Origin: Paenibacillus nasutitermitis
GTDB lineage: Bacteria; Bacillota; Bacilli; Paenibacillales; Paenibacillaceae
DNA: 64,000 bases
Direction of reading: 5' to 3'
NCBI RefSeq assembly: GCF_014641075.1
Contig: NZ_BMHP01000002.1
Location: 1,612,001 to 1,676,000, forward strand
In this document: positions 34,747-43,035 of the stretch, one piece after another
How the letters are laid out: each line of letters begins with the position of its first letter
How positions within the stretch are numbered: the first letter of the stretch is position 1
The notes under the pieces: generated by a model
The model's database searches: none
Told to the model about the DNA's origin: nothing
What the model saw: the letters and a program-made list of their open reading frames with translations, nothing else
Translations under genes and position numbers: made by a program

Positions 34747-36042
34747 TTAGATAGCAATGCCGCTCCCGCCATCATCCACATCATTGGCCAAAGACTCGCG
34801 TTCGCCCTTCTCCAGATCCACTGCCGAGAGCAGCGCGATGCCGATGACGAAGAAAGCGACCAGCGATAGAATCGCTAACCGGCTGGAGCCTGTAAGGGTC
34901 CCGACAATGGAGAAAATCAACGGACCCATTACAGAGGAAAATTTGCTGGACAGACTTAGAAAGCCGAAAAACTCCGCTGTGCGGGAAGGTGGAACCAGAT
35001 TCGCATAAATACTTCTGGCTATCGCCTGACTGCCGCCTTGTACCAAACCGACCATAAAGGCCAAAATATAGAAGTGGAGCGCGCTGGTCATAAAGAAACC
35101 AAGCACCACAATCAGAATATAAATCATCAGCGATACATTCAGGGACCGTTTGGTGCCGAGGCGCGCCGCCACTTTGATAAACAGCAGCGTGCTTGGGTAA
35201 CCGACGAACTGGGTGATCAGCAGCGCAATAATCAAGTGGGTGGTCTGGATCCCAATCCCGCTTCCGTATATGGTAGCCATGACTATAACCGTATTAATGC
35301 CGTCGTTAAAGAACCAGAAAGCCAACATGTATTTCAGCAGCTCGGGAAATCTTCGGGCTGACCTCAAGGTACGGCCAATCCGCAGAAAGCCGTTCTGAAC
35401 CGCCTTGCCGATACCGGCAGAGGTTCCTTTAACCGGTTCTTTCACATGTCTCATGAGCGGAACCGAAAACACCAGCCACCAGATCCCGACAGTAGCAAAA
35501 GCGATTTGCGTAGCCGCAGTTTTATCCGCAAACCCAAGCATCTCCCAGCCTTCAATCATCACGATATTGACAGCCAGGAGCAGCCCTCCGCCCAGATAAC
35601 CGGCCGCATATCCTTTGGAGCTGATTGCCGCCCTTTCCCTGGGAGGGGCGATATCCGGAAGTAGGCCGTCATAGAAGGTATTGCCTGCGGAATAACCGAT
35701 GGTACCGATTACAACAAGAATGGAGGCTAACTGCCAGTCCCCTTGCCCGACAAAAGCCATTGCTCCGCATGAGAGCGCTCCAATAATGGCGAAGAAAGAC
35801 AGGAAACGAACCTTTACACCGGAATAATCCGCAATCGCTCCCATAACAGGCGAAAGAAGAGCCACGCAAATCATCGCGATCGTTTGTGTAAAACCCCAAT
35901 AGTTTTCAGCCGTATTGCCGGGTAATCCCTCGCCTGCGACTGTCTTGTAAAAAACCGGCATAACCGCTGCCATAATCGTCGTCGCAAAAGCGGAATTTGC
36001 CCAGTCGTACATCAGCCAGCCGCGTACCACTTTCCGGTTCAT
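34747..36042 (-). CDS. MFS transporter, UMF1 / Atg22-like family
   Basis: A 431-residue protein with about twelve membrane helices. The N-terminus RGWLMYDWANSAFATTIMAAVMPVFY and the segment GNTFYDGLLPDIAPPRERAAISSKGYAAGYLGG (read as GNTFYDGLLPDIAPP and SSKGYAAGYLGGG) are hallmarks of the UMF1/Atg22-like branch, which exports amino acids or other small molecules. The substrate is unknown. It is divergent from a LysR gene; a palindrome in the shared 230-bp region could let that regulator act on both. Confidence 0.85.
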   Translation of the reverse strand: MNRKVVRGWLMYDWANSAFATTIMAAVMPVFYKTVAGEGLPGNTAENYWGFTQTIAMICVALLSPVMGAIADYSGVKVRFLSFFAIIGALSCGAMAFVGQGDWQLASILVVIGTIGYSAGNTFYDGLLPDIAPPRERAAISSKGYAAGYLGGGLLLAVNIVMIEGWEMLGFADKTAATQIAFATVGIWWLVFSVPLMRHVKEPVKGTSAGIGKAVQNGFLRIGRTLRSARRFPELLKYMLAFWFFNDGINTVIVMATIYGSGIGIQTTHLIIALLITQFVGYPSTLLFIKVAARLGTKRSLNVSLMIYILIVVLGFFMTSALHFYILAFMVGLVQGGSQAIARSIYANLVPPSRTAEFFGFLSLSSKFSSVMGPLIFSIVGTLTGSSRLAILSLVAFFVIGIALLSAVDLEKGERESLANDVDDGGSGIAI

Positions 36043-36221
36043 TTATACTCGCTCCTTTGTTTTCCCTCGAATGGCCAACTGCAAGAGGCCCTCCTGTTCC
36101 TTACATTCGTGGGCGGCGCTTGTCTTGATTCAATCTTTTCGACAGCTTTCCTGCGAATCCTTCTTAAATTTTTTGCAAAGGCCTGCAGCGACCTTTTGCT
36201 GTATCCCCGCTTTTCCTTTAT

Positions 36222-36236
36222 ACTAATAGGATTAGT
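36222..36236. promoter_or_regulatory. Palindrome between the MFS and LysR genes (operator candidate)
   Basis: ACTAAT-AGG-ATTAGT is a perfect inverted repeat 35 bp before the LysR start. It contains the T-N11-A pattern expected of LysR sites. Confidence 0.4.
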
Positions 36237-36270
36237 GATAAAATTCTTTAATCGATTAAGGAGGGTTTCC

Positions 36271-37173
36271 GTGAATATCAGCCAGCTTGAAACCTTGCTT
36301 ACAATCTCAAAGACGATGAGCTTCCGCAAAGCCGGAGAATTGCTCAATTTAACGCAGCCGGCCGTATCCGCTCAGGTGAAAAGTCTGGAGGATGAATTCA
36401 AGACCGTGCTGATTGACCGGAACCAGCCCGTAACCTTGACCGACCGCGGACAAGTTTTCCTGGACCATGCGTCGCGTATATTATCCATTGTGGAGGAACT
36501 CAAGCAGAAGCTATCCGACCTGAACGAGACGCCACAAGGGCATATCACGCTCGGAACCACCTCATCGATTGCCATCCAGATTCTTCCCCGTGTTCTGTCT
36601 TATTTTCAGAACCAGTTTCCTTTGATCAAAACAACCATTCACTCCATGCCTTCCTCTCAGGTCATGGCGAGTGTGGAGAACGGCTCCGTGGATATCGGGA
36701 TCACTTATTTGTCGGAACGAAATCCCAATGTCGAAACCTCCGTGCTTTATTACGATACGTACGATCTGGTCGTGTCTCCTGAACATCCGCTAAGCGGCTT
36801 GAAGCATATGCCGGTCGAAGCGCTTAAGGACATTCCGATGATCATGCTGTCGCCCGATACTCTCGGCAGACGTTTCCTCGATAAAATATTCCGCAAATTC
36901 AACATTGAGCCCAACATTGTTATGGAGCTGTCCAGCAGCGAAGAGGTCAAGCGTATGGTGGAAATCAATTTGGGAGCCGCTGTCGTATCCAAGCTGTCCA
37001 TTGATAATGAGGTCAGGTTGGGCACATTAAAAAGAATTATCGTCAATGAGCTCGACATGAGCCATCCCGTTGGTGTTGTCTTTAAGTCCGGGCGTTACCT
37101 CAACTCGGCCATGCAGCAGTTTCTAAGCGACCTCAAAGGCATGCCCGAAGATCAATTTATCAGCAGCGAATAG
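36271..37173 (+). CDS. LysR-family transcription regulator
   Basis: A 300-residue regulator: winged helix at residues about 1-60 (NISQLETLLTISKTMSFRKA with LTQPAVSAQVKSLE) and a periplasmic-binding-type effector domain after residue 90 (GHITLGTTSSIAIQILP). GTG 36271 is the start because AAGGAGGG lies five bases upstream; an open frame to 36109 crosses the promoter region. Divergent from the MFS exporter and 14 bp ahead of hisK. The effector is unknown; control of the exporter and itself is the simplest guess. Confidence 0.9.
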   Translation: MNISQLETLLTISKTMSFRKAGELLNLTQPAVSAQVKSLEDEFKTVLIDRNQPVTLTDRGQVFLDHASRILSIVEELKQKLSDLNETPQGHITLGTTSSIAIQILPRVLSYFQNQFPLIKTTIHSMPSSQVMASVENGSVDIGITYLSERNPNVETSVLYYDTYDLVVSPEHPLSGLKHMPVEALKDIPMIMLSPDTLGRRFLDKIFRKFNIEPNIVMELSSSEEVKRMVEINLGAAVVSKLSIDNEVRLGTLKRIIVNELDMSHPVGVVFKSGRYLNSAMQQFLSDLKGMPEDQFISSE

Positions 37174-37187
37174 GAGATGGATCAACA

Positions 37188-37997
37188 ATGAAATTCGATT
37201 TGCATACCCATCACTTCAGATGCGGTCACGCCGACGGCGATATTGAATCCTATATCCAGGCCGGCATCAAAGTGGGACTTACCGTAATCGGTATTTCCGA
37301 TCATTCCCCTTACTTTGCCAGCGAACATGATCAGCCCCAGCCGGGTATCGCCATGGGCAAAAGCCAGTTCCTCCATTACATCGATGAGGTTCTGCGGCTC
37401 AAAGCCAAATATGAAGGCAAAATCGATGTCCTGCTGGGAATGGAATCCGACTTTTATCCCGAATCCATCGACTTGTACCGCCGCATGTATGAGCCTCATC
37501 CCTTCGATTACATTATCGGCTCCGTTCATCATACGCGGGGGATCAGCATTTTTAACCGAACCCGCTGGAAAGGCATGTCCAAAAGCAAGAAAATCGAAGA
37601 GAAGCGCGAGTATTACAGCCAGATTGCGCAGTCGGCGAGCAGCGGCGTTTTTCAGGTGCTTGGACATATCGATGCGATGAAGGGTTATTATCCTGCCTTC
37701 TCCGATATCGAAGCTGCGGATGTCATCGACGAAACGCTGAAAATTATTGCGGATAACCAAGTATCCATCGAAATCAATACATCCGGTAAAACAAAGGATG
37801 TGGGCGGCTGGTACCCTTCGGATGCCATTCTGGAACGGGCTTTGCATTACGGGGTTCAGGTCACCTTCGGCTCGGATGCCCATGTGCCAAGCCGCGTCGG
37901 GGATGATTGGGAACTGGTACGCAGACAGTTGAAGGAAATCGGCTTTCGCGAATGGGTTTACTACAAGCAGAAACAACCTGTTGTAGTCCCACTTTAA
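37188..37997 (+). CDS. hisK: Histidinol-phosphatase of the PHP family (HisK-like)
   Basis: A 269-residue PHP-domain phosphatase. Metal ligands lie in FDLHTHHFRCGHADG, ISDHSPY, GMESDFYPE, SVHHTRG, LGHIDAMKGYYP and FGSDAHVP, in the order of PHP enzymes such as HisJ/HisK of Bacillus, which remove phosphate from histidinol phosphate. Fourteen base pairs after the LysR gene, with GGAG before ATG, so probably co-transcribed. No other his genes are here; substrate assignment is by family. Confidence 0.88.
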   Translation: MKFDLHTHHFRCGHADGDIESYIQAGIKVGLTVIGISDHSPYFASEHDQPQPGIAMGKSQFLHYIDEVLRLKAKYEGKIDVLLGMESDFYPESIDLYRRMYEPHPFDYIIGSVHHTRGISIFNRTRWKGMSKSKKIEEKREYYSQIAQSASSGVFQVLGHIDAMKGYYPAFSDIEAADVIDETLKIIADNQVSIEINTSGKTKDVGGWYPSDAILERALHYGVQVTFGSDAHVPSRVGDDWELVRRQLKEIGFREWVYYKQKQPVVVPL

Positions 37998-38010
37998 TCC
38001 GATTCCTTGT

Positions 38011-38200
38011 CTGACTTCGTTGTCAAAACTACCCTTATAATAAAGGTTTAAAAAGTTCGATTTTCAGCACCGAGAAGGTTGGATGAAGCTAGGGAATGAG
38101 TAGCGCAGCGTAGGCAAACCTACGTGAGCAACGGAAGTCCCGGCTGAATTCAAGATTCGACGCCGAGTCCGCTTCCTGAACAACTTCGTGATCAAAATTG
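38011..38200. repeat. Structured intergenic element flanked by imperfect direct repeats
   Basis: ACTTCGTTGTCAAAA (38014-38028) recurs as ACTTCGTGATCAAAA (38183-38197), 13 of 15 identical, 169 bp apart. Between them TTCGATTTTCAGC (38056-38068) can pair with GCTGAATTCAAGATTCGA (38143-38160), enclosing a perfect hairpin CGTAGG-CAAA-CCTACG (38109-38124) and a GGGA/TCCC helix. There is no coding frame with a ribosome site. It could be a small mobile repeat of the MITE/REP sort or a structured RNA; the sequence alone does not decide. Confidence 0.5.
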
Positions 38201-38221
38201 GACGTTTTGAGTTACCTTTAC

Positions 38222-38251
38222 AAAAAAAGTGGACCTGCCAGCGGCAGGTCC
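38222..38251 (-). terminator. Hairpin with a minus-strand T run, no obvious gene before it
   Basis: GGACCTGCC and GGCAGGTCC pair perfectly around three bases. On the minus strand the stem is followed by ACTTTTTTT, on the plus strand by CATGTTATAT. It fits a minus-strand terminator, yet no minus-strand gene lies between here and 39415. It may simply end hisK weakly. Confidence 0.5.
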
Positions 38252-38331
38252 CATGTTATATATATAAGTAAAAGGGGGTCTTGTTTATTATAATAGCCCA
38301 TGAATGTAAAAGGACGATAACAGAATCATTT

Positions 38332-38430
38332 CATTTGTGTAACAAATGATTAGGGGTGGATGACATCCGATTATCACTCTCTGCACATGCCAAAGGGCAG
38401 GAAAAGCAACTTACTCAATCGGTCCGATTG
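38332..38430. promoter_or_regulatory. Two palindromes upstream of the EamA transporter gene
   Basis: CATTTGT-GTA-ACAAATG (38332-38348) and CAATCGG-T-CCGATTG (38416-38430) are both perfect inverted repeats in the 210 bp before the transporter gene. The second ends 33 bp before its ATG. They look like binding sites for dimeric regulators; none is known. Confidence 0.4.
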
Positions 38431-38463
38431 TACAAGCATTTCTCAAAAAAAGGATGATTCTTC

Positions 38464-39381
38464 ATGTGGTTTGCAGCTGCAGTAGGCAGTGCGCTATTGT
38501 TTGGACTTGCGGGCTGGTGGATGAAAGTTTCCCAGATGCGCAGCGGTTCGTCCAATTATCTGCTATTGGGGTTATATCTCTCCGGTACGGCCGGCTTTGG
38601 CGTACATGCGGCGCTGGAACATTCGCTGGCCGTTTCTTTGACGGATGTCCGGGTGTGGATGGCGGGGTTGCTCATTGGCGCGGGCTCCGCGCTGGGCAAT
38701 GTATTATTCATGAAAGCACTGGAATACGGTCCGGCCAGTCTGACCTCTCCCTTGACCAATATGAATATTGTGCTTGTGATCGCTCTTGGCACCTTTGTTT
38801 ACCATGAGCCGCTGGGCACCATGGAGTTCATCGGGGTTGTCCTGCTGCTGGCCGCTGTCGTTCTGGTATCAATCCGCGGCAGGGAGAAGCTGTCCATCAC
38901 ACAAAATAAATGGTATCTCTATGTGGGTTTGAGCATCATCCTGTTTGCCATACGTAACGGAGGGCTCAAGGTTACCGGGGACTGGGGGCTGTCAAGTGCG
39001 CCTGTATTATTTGTCTCCTATGCGATATCCATTCTTTGGTTCGCCTATGCCGCCCTTATGGACCACAAGCGATTGGCGTCAGGCGGCGCTGCATCCGTAC
39101 CTGCGGATGCTGCATCCGTGGAGCGCAGCGCAGCAGCTTCAAACCCGACCCGGACAGGTCTGCTCTTAGGCCTGCTGGCCGGCTTATTCTCTTATGGCGG
39201 GCTGCAGCTTTATGCGGTCGCGCTGCAAACCGGACAAGCCAACATCGCCGGGCCCATATTTGCTGCCAACAGTCTTGTTGTCGCCGCCGGCTCGATTGTA
39301 TTGTACCGGGAACGGCTGACGGTATTGCAGTGGGCCGCTTTCATCCTCATGATTGCGGGACTGGTGCTGATCCGGGCATAA
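38464..39381 (+). CDS. EamA/DMT-family transporter
   Basis: A 305-residue membrane protein with about ten helices in two EamA repeats (residues about 1-138 and 150-305). The ends of the repeats carry GNVLFMKALEYGPASLTSPL and ALQTGQANIAGPIFAANSL, typical of drug/metabolite transporters. A hydrophilic Ala/Ser-rich loop (about 200-225) joins the halves. Substrate unknown. AAAGGATGA lies before the ATG. Two palindromes upstream suggest specific control. Confidence 0.87.
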   Translation: MWFAAAVGSALLFGLAGWWMKVSQMRSGSSNYLLLGLYLSGTAGFGVHAALEHSLAVSLTDVRVWMAGLLIGAGSALGNVLFMKALEYGPASLTSPLTNMNIVLVIALGTFVYHEPLGTMEFIGVVLLLAAVVLVSIRGREKLSITQNKWYLYVGLSIILFAIRNGGLKVTGDWGLSSAPVLFVSYAISILWFAYAALMDHKRLASGGAASVPADAASVERSAAASNPTRTGLLLGLLAGLFSYGGLQLYAVALQTGQANIAGPIFAANSLVVAAGSIVLYRERLTVLQWAAFILMIAGLVLIRA

Positions 39382-39414
39382 TTTGCCCATAACCGTGCAT
39401 GCACCCAGATCTTC

Positions 39415-40251
39415 TTATTGACGGTGCGAATCGCTTTTCTTGAATATTAATGCTTGCAGGGAGTCAATAAACTTGCGTATTTGAAATCTCATGCGCTTTA
39501 CCGTCGTCAGTTTCATGACGGAGCCCCAGCCGTCATAACGCCCTCCATTGCCAGACATGAGCCTGTAGAGCTCCCGGACCCGGTCGTTGACCGTATCGAG
39601 TCGGACATCCTCGTATTTGCTGATGACCAGCGGATAAGGAAACCCATTATCGGGACTGCCCTCCTTCTCCCGCTCGATCCGGTAGCCGAGCTCTTCCAGC
39701 ATCGTTTCCATCTCCCGTCTGTCCTCGTCTTCACGAAATAACAGCCAATGGTAAACATGCCTGGGCTCGCGGATATTATCGCCTTTATGGATTAGCGCAT
39801 AAATCATCTGGGCGTTGTGTACAAACAATTCCTCCAGCGGGTCGGGAAGAATGTACAAATAGAACGCCCACTCCGGATCCGGCTTGATATAATGCTGGGC
39901 TCTGTATTCCCAATTCTCCTTCATCCAGGCGCTGATCACACCGCTATTGATGCGGTCCTTCCGCGAATAATAATAAAATTCAAGCCGGGTCGACACATTG
40001 ATTCTCCCGACATATATAGCATCCGCCGTTTCTTTGAGCCACTGCTCAAGCTTGCCTTCCAGAATCTCCAGCTGCTTGATAAATTCGCTCTTTGAGCGAT
40101 TTTGTGCCCGGACAGGATATAAGTTTATCGTTATTGAAAGCAGTTCGTCGAATTCGGCCAATGGAGCGAGTTTTTTATAGCCCGTATTGACTAATACACG
40201 CATCTGCTCCGATTCTGACCGGCGTTCATAAAATCCCCAGTTGTCTGTCAT
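39415..40251 (-). CDS. DUF695 + RraB-like two-domain protein
   Basis: A 278-residue soluble protein. The N-terminal half (WGFYERRSESEQMRVLVN, LLSITINLYPV, RINVSTRLEFYYYSRKD) fits DUF695. The C-terminal part (HVYHWLLFREDEDRREMETMLEELGY to NDRVRELYRLMSGNGGRYDGWGS, read in shorter pieces) fits the RraB family; in E. coli RraB inhibits RNase E, which Bacillales lack or replace with RNase Y. Target here unknown. It is a single gene convergent with the transporter gene. Confidence 0.7.
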   Translation of the reverse strand: MTDNWGFYERRSESEQMRVLVNTGYKKLAPLAEFDELLSITINLYPVRAQNRSKSEFIKQLEILEGKLEQWLKETADAIYVGRINVSTRLEFYYYSRKDRINSGVISAWMKENWEYRAQHYIKPDPEWAFYLYILPDPLEELFVHNAQMIYALIHKGDNIREPRHVYHWLLFREDEDRREMETMLEELGYRIEREKEGSPDNGFPYPLVISKYEDVRLDTVNDRVRELYRLMSGNGGRYDGWGSVMKLTTVKRMRFQIRKFIDSLQALIFKKSDSHRQ

Positions 40252-40407
40252 ACGGCAGCACCTCTATATTTGAATTGACATAAAATGAGTTCAGCTCTTA
40301 GCCTATCCCCCATTATAACGGTTTTCTGTCGTTAACAATGTAGTTTTACAGCTATCTTTGATTTATTTAACGCCCGCGTGGCATATAGAATCAATTCGTG
40401 CTATAGT

Positions 40408-40434
40408 AATACTAACCTAACTATAGTTGGTATT
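40408..40434. promoter_or_regulatory. Operator candidate upstream of the HxlR gene
   Basis: AATACTAAC and GTTGGTATT form an inverted repeat with one mismatch around CTAACTATA, including the core ACTATAGT. A TATAGT box at 40402-40407 abuts its left side, so binding could block transcription; an extended -10 (TGCTACAAT) lies nearer the gene. Confidence 0.4.
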
Positions 40435-40526
40435 CATTATATAGCAAATGAAAACGGATTGAAAACCTGCTGCCTTTTAAAACCGTCATGTGCTACAATG
40501 GAACTAGCAAAGAGGGGTGATTAACG

Positions 40527-40835
40527 GTGGATTATTCCAAAATGTGCCCGAAATATGAGCATGCCGCAGAACTGTTGGGGAAGAAATGGACGGGTATGAT
40601 CATTCGTGTTTTATTGGGCGGACCAAAACGCTTTAAGGCCATTAAAGAGCAAATCCCGGAAATGAGCGATAAAATGCTGACCGACCGGATGAAAGAGCTT
40701 GAACATTGCCAGATTATTAAACGTAACGTTTACCCGGAGATGCCTGTCCGGATTGAATATGAACTAACCGAAAAAGGACGCGGTCTTGAACCCGTTATCC
40801 AATCGATTCAGGATTGGGGAGAAGATTGGTGCTGA
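40527..40835 (+). CDS. HxlR-family transcription regulator
   Basis: A 102-residue winged-helix protein: CPKYEHAAELLGKKWTGMII (HxlR start with the single conserved Cys7), LLGGPKRFKAIKEQIPEMSD, LTDRMKELE and the wing PVRIEYELTEKGRGLEP. HxlR regulators such as YodB and CatR sense electrophiles through this cysteine. The gene is monocistronic, with a terminator at its stop; a dyad upstream suggests autoregulation. The target genes are not obvious. Confidence 0.88.
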   Translation: MDYSKMCPKYEHAAELLGKKWTGMIIRVLLGGPKRFKAIKEQIPEMSDKMLTDRMKELEHCQIIKRNVYPEMPVRIEYELTEKGRGLEPVIQSIQDWGEDWC

Positions 40836-40866
40836 AGCTGCCCGGAAACCGGACAGCTTTTTTTAA
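40833..40866 (+). terminator. Terminator of the HxlR gene
   Basis: AAGCTGCCCGG and CCGGACAGCTT pair (one mismatch) around AAA and end in seven T. Confidence 0.85.
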
Positions 40867-40975
40867 TACAACCTTGCCACAGAAATATCCGAATAGAACA
40901 AGCCAATATTGTATACGTTCTGATATTTGATCAAAAGGCATGCGGCCGTCAGGAAGACCTGGCGCTTGCCTTTAT

Positions 40976-42085
40976 TTATTCGGAAGGAAGGGAGCCCAGA
41001 TAATTCGACTGGGGACGGAATATCCGGTTATTTTCAGATTGCTCCAGAATATGAGCCGTCCATCCAACCACCCTTGCAGCTGTGAACGTAGGCGTAAACA
41101 GCATAATCGGCATGTGTACGGAACGCATGAGCGCCGCAGCGTAAAACTCGACATTAGTAAATAATTGTCGGCCTGGTTTATATTCCGCCAGCAGCCGGAT
41201 TGCCGCTTGTTCGGTGTGTATGGCCAGATCGAACCATTTATCTTCGCCAGCGAGTGCCTGTGTGACCTCCCTGAGCGCTTCCGCTCTGGGGTCACGTGTC
41301 TTGTAGATGCGGTGCCCGAACCCCATCAATCGTTCCCCATTCTCCAGCATTTCGCGCATGACTGGCTCTGCTTGCTCCTTGGACCCGATTTTCTCTAACA
41401 GTGTGATAACACCGGAGGGAGCTCCGCCATGCAGCGGACCTTTCATGGCACCCATTGCGGCGCCTACAGCGGAATACATATCCGATTCCGTGGAGCTGAC
41501 TACGCGCGCGGCGAAAGTCGATGCATTAAGCCCATGTTCCATAGCCAGGATCATATAAGCATTCAACACACGGGTATGAGCCTCCGAGGCAGGATGACCG
41601 AACAAGGCATGCAGATAATAAGCTGCGTGTTCCTGCTGCTCATCTGCCTGTACAGGCCAATGTGTACCTGAAATCTGATGATACCGGTATGCAATTATCG
41701 TCGGCAGCATCGCCGTAATCCGAATCGCCTCATGAAATCGGGGCGGCCAAGCGGAGCTCTCCTCCCCCGGATTGGACGCAGCAACCGCGGACATCACCGC
41801 GCTCATTAAGGGAACCTGACTGGGGATGGCATCCAGCAGCGTCTTGAGCGCCGGCGTGAGTCTTCTGCCTTCAGCAAGCTGTTCCCGGCAAGCTTTCAAT
41901 TCTGATGCATCCGGAAGGCGGCCCTTCCATAGCAGCCAGGCTGCTTCTTCAAAGGAATGATGAAGGGCCAGCTCTTTCGCCCAATGTCCCCTGTATACCA
42001 ATTTCCCCTCAGAGCCGTTTACATAGCTGAGAAAGGTATCCGCAGCGATAACGCCTTCCAAACCGGTTACACCTGCTTGCTTCAC
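40976..42085 (-). CDS. citA: Citrate synthase (CitA-like)
   Basis: A 369-residue type II-like citrate synthase (oxaloacetate + acetyl-CoA). Active-site His residues are in MKGPLHGGAPSGV and GFGHRIYKTRDPRAE; GLEGVIAADT and LVYRGHWAKELA mark the N-terminus. The pattern is closer to B. subtilis CitA (the minor enzyme) than to CitZ. GTG 42085 follows AAAGGGGG; an upstream ATG at 42115 has no such site. It lies just after sdhB with a terminator between. A TTATC/GATAA dyad at 42128-42147 may be regulatory. Confidence 0.9.
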   Translation of the reverse strand: MKQAGVTGLEGVIAADTFLSYVNGSEGKLVYRGHWAKELALHHSFEEAAWLLWKGRLPDASELKACREQLAEGRRLTPALKTLLDAIPSQVPLMSAVMSAVAASNPGEESSAWPPRFHEAIRITAMLPTIIAYRYHQISGTHWPVQADEQQEHAAYYLHALFGHPASEAHTRVLNAYMILAMEHGLNASTFAARVVSSTESDMYSAVGAAMGAMKGPLHGGAPSGVITLLEKIGSKEQAEPVMREMLENGERLMGFGHRIYKTRDPRAEALREVTQALAGEDKWFDLAIHTEQAAIRLLAEYKPGRQLFTNVEFYAAALMRSVHMPIMLFTPTFTAARVVGWTAHILEQSENNRIFRPQSNYLGSLPSE

Positions 42086-42198
42086 GCCGTTTTCCCCCTT
42101 TATTGAGTATCTCACGATAAATCCAGCTTATCAGGAATATCCGATAAATTAAACAACAACAAATTAATCGTCTATATAAATATAATTTATCAATTCTA

Positions 42199-42237
42199 CA
42201 AAAAAAGCACACATGACCGTTGAGGTCCATGTGTGCC
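42199..42237 (-). terminator. Terminator of sdhCAB
   Basis: GCACACATGGACC and GGTCATGTGTGC pair around CTCAAC on the minus strand, followed by a run of seven T. Confidence 0.88.
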
Positions 42238-42255
42238 AAATGTATGCGGGGCTAT

Positions 42256-43020
42256 TTAGAAACCGAGCCATTGTTTAAACAATTGTTTGGTCGTATCTTT
42301 ATTGATAGCCGCAATGGATGTCGTAAGCGGAATTCCTTTCGGGCAGGCGCGAACACAGTTCTGCGAGTTGCCGCAGCCTTCGATACCGCCATCCTCCATC
42401 AAGGTTTCCAGGCGTTCCGCCTGGTTCATTTCGCCGGTCGGATGCGCATTGAACAACCGCACTTGGGAAATTGCCGCAGGTCCGATAAAGCTGTTGCGGT
42501 CATTGACGTTCGGACAAGCTTCGAGACAAACACCGCAGGTCATGCACTTGGAGAGCTCATAAGCCCATTGACGCTTGGTTTCCGCCATACGCGGGCCAGG
42601 CCCCAGGTCATAAGTGCCGTCAATTGGAATCCAGGCCTTAACCCGTTTGAGCGCATTAAACATCCGCTCGCGGTTGATTACCAAATCCCGCACAACCGGG
42701 AAAGTGCTCATTGGAGCGAGTGAAATAGGCTGCTCCAGCTTGTCGATCAGGGCACTGCACGCTTGGCGCGGCTTGCCGTTGATAACCATGGAGCATGCGC
42801 CGCACACTTCCTCCAGACAGTTGGAATCCCAACATACCGGAGCTGTATCTTGTCCATCCTGCTTCTTCGGATTACGCTGAATTTCCATTAACGCACTGAT
42901 AACATTCATATTCGGGCGATATGGAATTTCAAAATGCTCTGTGTAAGGCTGAGAATCCGGAGAATCCTGACGCGTGATGTTCAGCTTTACTGTTTTGGCT
43001 GCCACAGTCGTTTCCGCCAT
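42256..43020 (-). CDS. sdhB: Succinate dehydrogenase iron-sulfur subunit
   Basis: A 254-residue iron-sulfur protein of complex II. The [2Fe-2S] ligands lie in CWDSNCLEEVCGAC and a later Cys (RQACSAL); the [4Fe-4S] and [3Fe-4S] ligands lie in CMTCGVCLEACPN and CGNSQNCVRACPKGIP. It passes electrons from SdhA to the membrane heme subunit. It is the last gene of sdhCAB, 15 bp after sdhA, followed by a terminator. Confidence 0.97.
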   Translation of the reverse strand: MAETTVAAKTVKLNITRQDSPDSQPYTEHFEIPYRPNMNVISALMEIQRNPKKQDGQDTAPVCWDSNCLEEVCGACSMVINGKPRQACSALIDKLEQPISLAPMSTFPVVRDLVINRERMFNALKRVKAWIPIDGTYDLGPGPRMAETKRQWAYELSKCMTCGVCLEACPNVNDRNSFIGPAAISQVRLFNAHPTGEMNQAERLETLMEDGGIEGCGNSQNCVRACPKGIPLTTSIAAINKDTTKQLFKQWLGF

Positions 43021-43035
43021 TGTTTATTCTCCTTT

